A stretch of DNA of 64,000 bases. Origin: Ananas comosus. Its lineage: Eukaryota; Streptophyta; Magnoliopsida; Poales; Bromeliaceae. The position numbers were made by a program, and so were the translations under genes. Positions within the stretch are counted from its first letter, which is position 1. Each line of letters begins with the position of its first letter. Location: positions 13,398,797 to 13,462,796 of the forward strand of contig NC_033622.1 of assembly GCF_001540865.1 (NCBI RefSeq), in the 5' to 3' direction. The notes beneath the pieces were generated by a model. It ran no database searches and had not been told where the DNA came from. It worked only from the letters and a program-made list of their open reading frames with translations. This document shows positions 11,445 to 22,000 of this stretch, in pieces.

Positions 11445-11945
11445 TATAAAACTCTTACTACTCATAAGTTGTTTTCGATGTTGGAGTTTTCGAATCGACG
11501 ATCCACACCGTTAAACATGATCTAGAGTATTTGAAACTTCTAAAAAATAAATTTCATAAATTTTCGAAATCATTATAAAGTCCATCTATAAAATGAACAG
11601 TTAAAATCGAATGGCATTCTAAAAAGGATGATCGGGATGCCCTCTCAATTTAAGATCAGAATATTGATTTTCATTTAGGTAGTGATAAAATTTTCTATCA
11701 AATATTAACCTATTTCGATTTTTTTCACGTTAAACAGCATAATATTCATACGGCCATTAAAATTGTTAATTGTGACCTTTTTTGATCGTAAGGTAAGTGA
11801 TATCGAAAAATTATAATTTAATTTCTAAAGTTTTAAATGCTCTAGAGAAATGTTTAACGGTATGGATCTCGATTCAGAAGCTCTTATCATCAAATCATTA
11901 TGAGTACGAGGCGATCGTACTCATAAGAGTATAGTAGCCGGACTC
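11445..11945. mobile_element. Foldback MITE with ACTCATAAGAGTATAGTAGCC end
   Basis: GTTGTTTTCGATGTTGGAG and ACCGTTAAACATGATCTAGAG on the left are answered by inverted copies at 11840-11900. The right terminus CTCATAAGAGTATAGTAGCC matches the end of the MITE at 50915-51129. It is bounded on the right by (TA)n. Part of a second, truncated element follows at 11965-12110. Confidence 0.6.
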
Positions 11946-12224
11946 ATATTTATATATATATATAGTCCGATTATGATGCTTGCAAAAATACCAAGCTTTT
12001 TGTGCTTGTAAATTTTTTATCGCTTGATTTATGTCTTTGATCATTTTCACCCGTTAGATTATACCATTCAACCAACGACCCACTCAATTCTAGAAGGCTC
12101 ATTTCATCCTAACTGCACATTTTATATTTAGAATTCCAATGATACATTATACAATTAAAATTCAAAATGTAAAATTAAAAAAATGTAAAATTAAAAAAAT
12201 GTAAAATTAAACTCAACCCTAGGA

Positions 12225-12420
12225 GGCTCACATTTAAAATTCAAAATGTAAAATTAAACTCATAATTGGCATCTAAATTTAAGTTAAAACTCAAAAAAGT
12301 AATAATAAATTCAAACATGAAAGTTACAACAAACGTTATATTTTTCATAGGCTTCTCACTTTTCCAAACTAACAGAATTTTTTTCAGCCAAAATCCTTAA
12401 AAAAAAAAAAACTTATAACT
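12225..12420 (+). repeat. Dispersed repeat, copy B (also at 4905-5100)
   Basis: This segment matches 4905-5100 in the same orientation, including ACTCATAATTGGCAT and TTATATTTTTCATAG. A short 17-base tandem (AAAAAATGTAAAATTAA) precedes it at 12165-12215. Confidence 0.6.
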
Positions 12421-12798
12421 CACTTCACCATTTCACTTTTGTAAAGTGATCTTTATATTACCTTTCGCAAACCAAATAACCGATAGAACACTAATTTCTG
12501 AAAGGTTAACTTCAGTGCTTCACTTTGAGAAAAGAGGACGCAAAACAGAAAAACAACTTATGATTGCAGGGAGAAAAAACAGTGAACATGAAAAAGCTGT
12601 TCCCCTTTTAACACAATGGTGAATCAAGCTTTTTCGTAAGCAAACTAATAAACTGTAACGAAACAAAGAGAGGAAACATAACCCTGTAGTACAGATAGCA
12701 ACTGTCAAATCCTTTCCCATAGGTAAGTTGCATATCTCACATTTTTGTTGGGTCATTTGCGTGGTCAAGAGCAGTTAAGTTTCATATCTCGCATGATT

Positions 12799-15700
12799 TC
12801 AGCTTTCCGAAGCAGCTGCGCTCTGAATTTCCTTGTATGAGCCACTTTGCTCATCAAATGAGTACCTGCACAACAAAAAAGGGATTAACACAGGCACATT
12901 GATCATATGCCACAAGTCAGCAGGTTGGTCTACACAGAGAAACAAAAGACATTTATTAACTAGAACAAAGGTAAAGCATAATTACCAAGTCCCTGTCGAG
13001 GCACTGCAATAAAGCCCAGATGTTGGATCATAGTAATACCCCAAGCTGCTGCTATAGTAGTAACTGGAAAAAGACAGCAAACTTTTACGATGACCATACA
13101 TATTATTGCAAAAAAAATGCTTGCAAGTAAACAAACAACTGAACCAACACACATTGAAAATAACAATCAAAATGCCACAAAAAGGAGTTCACATATATGG
13201 TTCTACAGAAAAAAAAAGGGGGGGGACGAAAATACAGCTGCTAAACATGTCCTACCAATATAGTAATAATTTTGCTTACAAGCAAAGAAACAACACCTCA
13301 GCTGTCGAATGTTACAATAGCCCAACTACCTAAAACCATTTTCTCTCACCAAAAGGATATCAATTGTCACTAAAGTAAAAATAAATATTTCACCAGGAGC
13401 AAGCGCTCAAGCTAGAAACCTGAACCATTGAATTTCCTCCACCCTCATTACTAAAGTTGCATGTAACGACCATGACCCAAAAAAGTTACTCAAAACAACT
13501 GCTTTGTTAGAGATGTTCCTAACTCCTAGAGGGACCGAGACATGGCATGTAAATATGCAAGTCCAATCGCTTTTAGAAGGCAGTTAAAAAAACTAGCGAA
13601 AGTATATTTGTTAGCAAAATATGAAATAGGTCCCTCCCATAACTTGTTGCAATTCAAGGAATAATAGAACATACATTATTTCGTTAGTTTTGGTGCCTTC
13701 CAGTTTGAACATAAATTACAATCGTATCAGACAGTACAGAGGTGACAAACTAGATGCTGCATATAACGAATATGGTACTGATTAAGCAGGGGAAAAAACA
13801 TATAGCTGCGTGACCTACCCTGACGAAGGATCATACACGTAATCGGAGCCCAATCCTCCATCACTAGCTTCTGCACATCGGCACAAGCAAAAATTATCCA
13901 AACAGAAATGACTACCAATATAATGATACAAATAAACTAATCCCATGCAGGTTCCCAAAGTACCAAGCTTACGACATCGATAAAATTTACCACCAGTCCA
14001 AGTTCTGTGACGAACCTGAGCCTCCTGAATTAATTACAGGAACTTCGGAAGTAGAAGTTGAACCCGTAGCATTTGGGTCAGACTGCAGATTGGCATCAGC
14101 ATCGTCATCGTCGTCCCCAAACATGTCAAACTTATCATTGCCATCACTAGATGAAACTGGAAGGGTAGAGATATTTGCCGCTGAAGAACCAGTGCCAATG
14201 TCCCATATTGATGAGTTGCGTGATTCGTGTTCTGCAGTACTGCAAAAAATATCTTCCACATGTTTGGAATCAGAAGCTTCACCATTGGTGCTACCTGATG
14301 ATCCTCCCCGTGCACGAGCTAACCGTTCATAACCTTCTGTAAAGGACAAAAATTGAGGCAAACCAAGTCAATTTTTTATAACTCCACGAAAGTTGTAAAG
14401 ATTTGTACATCATGGTAAGGTACATAATGTCGTGTTCCAAAACATGAAGGAAATTTTGGAGCAAGTTCTCCTACAATAATATGAATCCAACACAAGACAC
14501 AAGATTGCTAGTATGCATATCCAACGACTTCTAGATATAAAAAGAATTTACATGGAAATTAAAAGGATAGTTACCAAGAAACAAAAACAATAAAATCTAA
14601 GACAGATCTACTAAATTATAACACACTAACTATCATGCAAAGAACAAGTTAATGAACTAAGAACTATCCTTCTTATTCAAAAACATATTATGCATACTAC
14701 AACTTGGATTAATGAGAAACCAATGAAGCTTTAGACCAGAACTATTTGAAACACTGCAAGGGCATACAACAAAATGAAATTGGAAGGACGGATGTGAGCA
14801 CAAATAAAAATCGGACAGCCATTAAAAACCCAAACAAATTTCTAAAGATGCTTTACAATTGCTGTGTAAGAAACTCACCGGATAATAGATTAAAGAGAAG
14901 AATAAACTAACCTGCTTCCCGCACAAAGGTCTCTCGTTCTTCATGGTAAACATCTGTGCAAGAAGTGATAAATGATAAGATTATGGTAAGAATGAAACAG
15001 AACAGCCATTCATATATCGTGGTATTAAGAAATTTTGCACAACGAATAGCTATGGAACTTCCTGGGAAAGAGAACTGTGGAATGGCATATTTGCCAGCCC
15101 AACACGCTTCTGAAGCGTACCAAGATAAAAAAAAAACACTTACTACAGATGATACTCAACGAACAACAAAACAAACACGCGATTAAAAGCGGATAACTTA
15201 ACTGTACTCGCCATGCTCCATCAATTTCATGGCATGTTCAGTCAGTTGATCAAACATCTGCTTTGTGACGTCAGACATCTTTCCTCGCTTGTCAGTCGAA
15301 GTCCCTTTCAACCTCTTCAAAGCCTGTATGATCTGAAAAAGGAAAGAAAGGAAGAGATTCAGTTCATTAACAGAACAGTGAAACTTGCAATCCCATACAT
15401 GGCCCAACAGTGCAAAGACCTTCCAAGAAGTTATCTTTTGATGAAAAATATTAAGGATGATTTATTCATTCATCTTAATGCTGTAACCAATTAGGTATCT
15501 AAGCAGAAGCTAGTTTATGCTGATCGTGCTACTGCCGCAAATAAAATAGTCAGTTCACTCCTATCAAAACTTACCGTTTCTCCAGCTTGAAGAATATTGG
15601 CTATGTTTCTTTTCATTTTCCCAACTTCCTCCGACGAGAGGTCATGGTAGTTATCTTCCGCATCTGTTTTCTCCTGGACTTTTCTGGCAAATCGTGTGTC

Positions 15701-16486
15701 CACTTCCACACTATCCAGCCACGCGTCCTAGATCAAGTGATACGTAACTAAATACATGCCAACAGACCATAGTATAAATAGATACACGCCAAAAGAGCAT
15801 ATTTTGCATATAAAAAACAGTTGCGAGTAAGGAGGGAAAAAAAAAATCACCTTGATTTCATTTTTACTTCTGTATTCGACAAAATTTCCATTTGCATCGA
15901 AATAACCTTCCTCCCTCTCTTGCTCCAGATTAAACGGCTCGATTCGGATACCGTCATCAACGAAGTTCACATCGTCCTGTGAAATTCACTCCCCGTTAGG
16001 GTATCTACACATTAATCTATGAGTATAGATAATACTAAACTCGTAACTGAAATTAACAGCGGATCAATGCGCAACACGATGATCGAACCTCGTAATGGAC
16101 TTCGGCGGCGAAGACCTCGTCGGGTTCTTCCTGCCGGGTCAGCTTGCGGCGCTTCGCGCGCTGCTTGGCGGCGATCTCAGGGTTCATCAAGCTGTCGAGG
16201 TCGTCGGCGGCGACATCGCCGCCGTAGGAAGAGGCGGCGGAGGCGGAATCGCCTTTCTTCGGCTTCTTGCCCTTGGGGAACCTCTCCCTCCGCTCCCTGG
16301 AAGAGGGCGAAGAGGGGGAGAGTCATATACTACACACAAGTAGGAAGAGTAAACCCTAGAAACGAAGGTGAAGAAGAGGACGAGGAGAGCGTACTCGGGA
16401 CGGTGCCGATCGGAGTCATCGTCGTCGGAGAGGGCGAGGGGGCGCTTCGGGGTAGGTCGAGAGCTCTTCCTCCCAGTTTCTTCCAT
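12799..16486 (-). CDS. LIN1 / CD2BP2-like U5 snRNP-associated protein with C-terminal OCRE-like segment
   Basis: LIN1/CD2BP2 proteins join the U5/tri-snRNP during spliceosome assembly in the nucleus. Ten exons are inferred: 16486-16395, 16296-16089, 15976-15851, 15727-15575, 15332-15203, 14953-14912, 14336-13991, 13863-13819, 13063-12986 and 12865-12799. They sum to 1287 bases, 428 aa. Family marks are DDVNFVDDGIRIEPFNL..E.EEGYFDANGN (101-131), the DAWLDSVEV block after it, and SSEEVGKMKRNIANILQ. Near 290-365 is an acidic, Ser/Gly-rich stretch. The end (about 372-421) has tyrosine-rich YDPSSGYYY and YYYDPTSGLY repeats resembling an OCRE domain; I see no GYF domain. The exon 8 acceptor is ambiguous: a stronger CAG at 13871 would give an immediate stop, whereas the TAG seven bases on keeps frame. 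The start codon is the first in a GC-rich exon. Confidence 0.85.
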
Positions 16487-16585
16487 GGATACAGCGAGAG
16501 TCGGTCCCTGTGAGTCGGTGTTATTTTTAAGCGGAGGCGTATATCCTAGTCATTATTATAGTATATTTTCACCAACGACAACGAC

Positions 16586-16658
16586 GACTCCATGGCCCAA
16601 TGGATAAGGCGCTGGTCTACGGAACCAGAGATTCTGGGTTCGATCCCCAGTGGAGTCG
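16586..16658 (+). tRNA. tRNA-Arg (anticodon ACG)
   Basis: The 73-base sequence folds as a cloverleaf. The acceptor GACTCCA pairs with TGGAGTC, followed by discriminator G. The anticodon stem CTGGT/ACCAG holds loop CTACGGA with anticodon ACG. The T arm is CTGGG TTCGATC CCCAG. There is no intron and no encoded CCA. CAA triplets just upstream and a TATA-like stretch near 16556 fit plant tRNA promoters. It lies only 100 bases from the LIN1-like start codon, on the other strand. Confidence 0.95.
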
Positions 16659-16689
16659 ACCGCTATAACAATTTGTTCTTTATGCCCGT

Positions 16690-16790
16690 TTCCATACGGG
16701 CCGGATGGGGGCGCGGGAGGCCCATTAACAAATTTTTTAACGCCCATTATCTACGGGCCGAATGGGTGTGCGGTTGGCCCATTTCTTTTA
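16690..16790. promoter_or_regulatory. Repeated GGCCCATT (UP1/site II-like) motifs before the PPR gene
   Basis: An imperfect direct repeat of about 55 bases carries TACGGGCCG.ATGGG and GGCCCATT twice (near 16717 and 16776). GGCCCAWW boxes are known in promoters of plant housekeeping, ribosomal and organelle-related genes. Placement between the tRNA and the PPR leader is suggestive only. Confidence 0.4.
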
Positions 16791-17633
16791 TATTTTTATT
16801 TTTTTAAAAAAAAAAAATCTTGCGAGATGCACGTGAATCGCACGTGCCAATCCACAAGTGCTTCATCTCTCTCCCTGAGCGGCAACGGAGGGGCGGCTTC
16901 GTTCGCTCCTGCTACGCGTCCCGGCTCACTGCGTTTTCCTCTTCAATCTCACTCAACCTCGCACGACATCATCCATAGGTAAAATTAAAACCCTCTCCAC
17001 AATCCCTTCCCCCTTCACTGTTTATAAGAGTGATGAATCCGCTGTATGTTTAGTTCTTATTGTTCCCCTTGTTATTCTCTCTCACAGTACTTTGAGTTTT
17101 CCATTTTAGTAGCTACAGAAATTTCAGGAGATCATAAAAAAAGGTGGTACTTAGCATTCTTTTTTTTTTTTTTTTTTACTCTTTAGTGACATTACGAAAG
17201 TTTTCTCGAGTGTTTTTCTCTAGAATGATGAGGAAAAGCTCAAATTCCTAAACTCATAATTTTAAGGATAATAACAAGCTGGTGTGTCACTGCAGCCGAG
17301 ACACGGCTGCTTAAGATGGAAGCCCATCTAACTAATTATGTTTATGAGAAAGTATTGTTGCATGAAAGAAGAGATAAATCTGATTCTGTGGCACTTCAAT
17401 TTATTGTTAAGTAGAATAAACCAGCTATGGCGTTCATCGCGGAATTTCGCAGTTGCAGAAAATTTGCATACAGCGCGTATGTATCATCTATGTTGTGATC
17501 ATTCTTTGGTGTTATTTGACGAAGCAACTATGTGGAAGTTCCTCGCACTATTGGTTTTGCATGTTGTTTTTTGCCGCCAGATGCATCATGCTATTAGACC
17601 AATTTTAATTTTGAGTTGATGTACATTTTTAGG

Positions 17634-20600
17634 ATGCTGAGCTTGAGGTATACTTCACCGATGATGGTGGGGAGATTGGATATGACCGCGCTTACTCGAA
17701 AGTTCAATCTTGTAGTTGTGAGTACCTTCTCCTTTGGGGAAAGTTCATTGTTAATTTGTTCAAAAATTGGTTTCTTTCTTGTCAAAAATTCTATATAGAA
17801 TCATATAGGAACCATTTTCGTTCTCCTGCTTATCCCTTCACGGTATTTCTCAAATTGTAATTCTCTTTCGAAATCACCCGCATAATTATCCGTTTTTGGG
17901 TTGTATCTAGCAAGGCAATGTCAGGTAGCTGTTCTTGAATCATGTGCTATATTTATGCATCGTATTTAATCGAGTCCATCATCTATGTCAGGTTTGTGGT
18001 GCAAGGGGCCCTAGACCCAGATATCCTCGTGTATGGAAATCGCAGAAAAGAATTGGGACAATTTCAAAGTCACAAAAGCTTGTTGACTGTGTGAGATTCC
18101 TCCGCACTTCTACTGGTGCAATTACTTCTATATCTATATTGTCTACAATTATCTGTGTCTTTTAGCAATTACAACTATAGCTAACAAGCAAGCACTTTAT
18201 CCCATATTTGCAATTGCCTATGTGCACTCAGACTTCCATTCACCTTTGTTTTGAAGTTCTATGTCAAGCCAATTGCTATGATGCCTTATTTTACCACTAA
18301 AATGGCATTGGTTTTTCAGCTCCCTTTAAAGGCATATTCTACTTAAATAGGAATATTTTTATTTATGTCATTTGTCGTGTTCATGTAAACAATTGACTCT
18401 ACTGATTCACATAGTGCCATGAATCAAACTTTCCAGGTCACAAGAGCTTTAAGGAAAACAACATTGTATCTGATTTTTAATGTTTTTCCACATATCCGCC
18501 CTGCAATTTACCCTGCTGAAACAGGGAATGACAGAATTTTTGAAGCTTCAAATTCAACCAAAATTTTTCAAGTATTGTGGAAGTCTATTTCCCCTATTAG
18601 CTTTATGCAATCTTTTATCTTCTATCATTTTTGTATGTCTCTTGAAGATTTCCAATACTTGGATTAAAAGAAAATTTTCCATTGTTCAGGTCAGAACATC
18701 CTAGTTTTATTTTTGTCATGATACTTTTGTAATATGTCAGTGAAGTGACAGGTTTAACTGAGGTTTATCACTACTTAGCATGCTTAATTGCTTATAGCTT
18801 TACTTTTTTATTAGCATGCACATAGCTTTACTTTATGAACATGTTTTCTTTCGTGCTGCTTTTACCTATATCATACACTCCAAGTTTTGTTTATGGCATA
18901 AAAGAAGCTTTACCTTGCAAAGAACCAATATTAGTTTTCTCTTCAAGTATTTAAGATGAATTCACCGTAGGAGGTTAGTTTAAATTTGCAGTTTGTGTTT
19001 AAACAGGAGGAAAGATTGACTGAAATCATAATATAAACAATTCCTCAGCAATTTGACTGAAATCTTTGGATTGGTTATATTCCCCCTAAAATCATAATAT
19101 TTCAGGGAAATACAAGATTAACCATCTAAGGTTCAGATAAGAATCAAGAGGCTTTTGATTTCTTAGGCAGTATATGGTCTTCATTTTCCAACATGCACAT
19201 TGTGGCATTGGTGCATTACGCTATAGAATCTGTAAAGCAATGTGTATGCTGATGGTAAAGTTGTTTATTAATTATTATGATAGTGTTCAAGCTGTAACTA
19301 AGTTGGTAGTTAACATTTATTGTTCTGTTCAAAATTGTTTACCTTTCAGATATTTCACTTTGTTAAATATCTACTCTGTTTATATTACAGGTAAAAGGAT
19401 TATCAAATGTCAAGGAGGAAGTTTATGGAGCTCTTGATTCATTCATTGCTTGGGAATTAGAATTTCCTCTTGTTGTAGTGAAAAAAGCACTGAAAACCCT
19501 TGAGACTGAAAAGGAGTGGAAAAGAATAATACAGGTATTCAGAAAGATGACTTTACTGTGCTATTGTACTTTGTTTTCTTTTTTGTATGCTCGATTTAAT
19601 GTGAAAACACAGACATGGGTGATTTAATTGTAGGTGATTAAGTGGATGTTAAACAAAGGTCAGGGAAAGACCATGGGTAGCTACTATACTTTGTTAAATG
19701 CTTTAGCGGAAGATGGGCGTCTCGAAGAGGCAGAGGAACTGTGGATGAAGATATTTTCCGAGTATTTGGAAAGTCTGCCTCGTGTTTTCTTTATGAAAAT
19801 GATATCACTATATTACAGCAGGGGGATGCATGAAAAGATGTTTGAGGTATCATAGAATAGTTTTTTATCAGTCATTTCCCCTTGTCATGCATTACATAGG
19901 TGAACAAATTTCTTTTAACTATAGAATCCTATATAAGTTGTCATGAACTAACCTCTTAGTTTTGGCTTGACAATATATGGAATGCAAGACCGACTAGCTG
20001 TTTTTTTTTTCAGTTCAATAGCTGGCTGAATCCCACATAAGAAAATGACTTTTTCTTAGTTACAACAATAACTTTTCCTCTCAAAAAAAAAACAATAACT
20101 TCCCTGAGAGCTCTAAGGCCATGTAGAAATATATGCTTGACTTGAGAATTAATCATCTTGAGTGAGACTATAGCCAATGACCAAAAAGTAATTCTTGGGC
20201 CTTCTTAATCTTTTTGCATATAAATCATCTATTTTTCCAACCATTGTAATTTTTTAACTGAAATATGTGCAGTGGATCTTCAGATCTAGTCTAACTGTTT
20301 AGCGAACGACACTTATATAAATAAACCATAAATGTGAGAAACGATCATAGATCTCGACTGTCTGGAGGACTCTTTTTTCAATTACTACTTGACCGTTAAT
20401 TAGATAATTTTATTTGTGTGTAACCATTAGAAGACTCAAGTCACAATTATTGAGCTTGGTTGTTTTGCAATACATACGTGCAAATTGAAGTAACAAATGC
20501 AGCAAGAAGGTAAGTCAGAACAAGTTTTAAGAAAGGAGATTTATCATCACCATCTTGCCTTTACGTTGTTGTAGCCATTTTATGTTATAGGCTATTTACT

Positions 20601-21134
20601 TTGATGCAATATAGTTTGTTTCTTTCCTTGGGTTGGGTACAGTGTGCTTTTTTTTTTTCTCTTTTTTTTTTTCTTTTGATGAAAAAACATCAACTGCACG
20701 AGAAGCAGACACAAGTATGCCTGCCATGCCTTTGCCATTTACAGTGCTTTATTTTCATACTTCAACATGCGACCATCTCTTTTAATATTCTGGTAAGATG
20801 GCATAATGTCAAACACTCAAACTTAGTGTGAACTTAGCCAGCATGCTGTTATATATGGTTTCAGTTTACTATGTTGCACATTTCTTCTTCTTCAAACGAT
20901 TCAACTTTGTTGTTCCTTTATTTCCTCTAGGTATTTGCAGACATGGAAGAACTAGGCGTGAGACCAGATGGTTCAATTGTAAGAATATTAGGCGATGTAT
21001 TTTTGAAGTTAGGTATGTTGGACAAATATGAGAAGTTAAATAAGAAATACCCACCGCCTACATGGGAATATCGATACATTAAAGGAAAGCGTATAAGAAT
21101 CAGGGTAAATACGACAAAAAAAATCAGAGAATGA
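17634..21134 (+). CDS. PPR-repeat protein, At4g21190 (EMB1417)-like
   Basis: PPR proteins bind organelle RNA through helical 35-residue repeats. Coding exons are inferred at 17634-17717, 17992-18090, 19391-19534, 19634-19846 and 20931-21134, all phase 0, giving 247 aa. Conserved blocks recalled from the Arabidopsis protein are [25 protein letters not shown] (about 30-58), [58 protein letters not shown] and [10 protein letters not shown] followed by [16 protein letters not shown]. The middle repeats are short P-type PPRs. The leader probably contains an intron, because a plausible donor follows CATCCATAG at 16979 and the acceptor TTTTAG lies just before the ATG. The N-terminus is basic and short, fitting organelle import, but no cleavage site is claimed. 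The gene converges on the RING gene, with stops 867 bases apart. Confidence 0.88.
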
Positions 21135-22000
21135 AGCTTGTACGAGCCTTGAGGGTACTTAAATTGAGAGCAGAATTCACCCTCCAATGAAGCTAACAGT
21201 TATTCCAGTTGAAGGAAATTATGAAAGTGACTGGATGATCACGAGATGAAGAATTGCCACAGTAATGTGCAATATTCAGATAAGAGCAGAACACTCAGAA
21301 TGCTTTACAGGTTTGAAGGCAACTAATAGTACAATGAGTAATACAAGTGAAAAGGAATCTGAATTACCAGAGGCAGGGTATTTCCAAGCAACAGTTTTGT
21401 TTGGCCTTTGTTCCTCAGTCTGCTGTGGAAAAGAAAATTGTGTTTCTAATTTGGTAATTCTGATTGCGCACTCCAATCCTATTTGTAATTTTTCACCTAT
21501 TGCTTGTAAAAACATTGACGTATGTTGTTGTTTGGTGGTAGAACAGCCATTCATTCATGCTGTGAAATTACAAAGAGGTTCATGAGAAACTGACAGATGT
21601 CAATGAATGATACCTTCTTCTGACTTCCAAATTAAATTCGAAATAGACGTAAATTTAAAATTTAGAAATAAGTTAGTGCAACATAGCAGAGAACCCCACA
21701 TCCCACAGCTGAGAAGAGTACATTCAATCTCCTATCTCGCGTCTATTATTAACGGACCAGCCAAACATTACAACCTCGAACACGGATAAGCAACAAAAGA
21801 ACGTCAAAATTCCAACATGCGACAGACAAGCTGCCTCTTCCAAGTTCGTTTATGTAAATACTTCAAAATAGCTGCTTTTCAGCATACAACATATCGGAGC
21901 TACTAGGAAGCAGAAGTTACCCAGAGTCTTGGTCTAGACGAGGCTTCTGAGGCACTCATTTGAAATAAGTGGCAGTAATATAGTTGGAGTTCCAATATTG
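21135..22000. other. Convergent intergenic region holding two 3' UTRs
   Basis: The stretch contains the PPR 3' UTR on the left and the RING gene 3' UTR on the right. No open frame has family features. No repeat with clear ends was seen. Confidence 0.5.
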
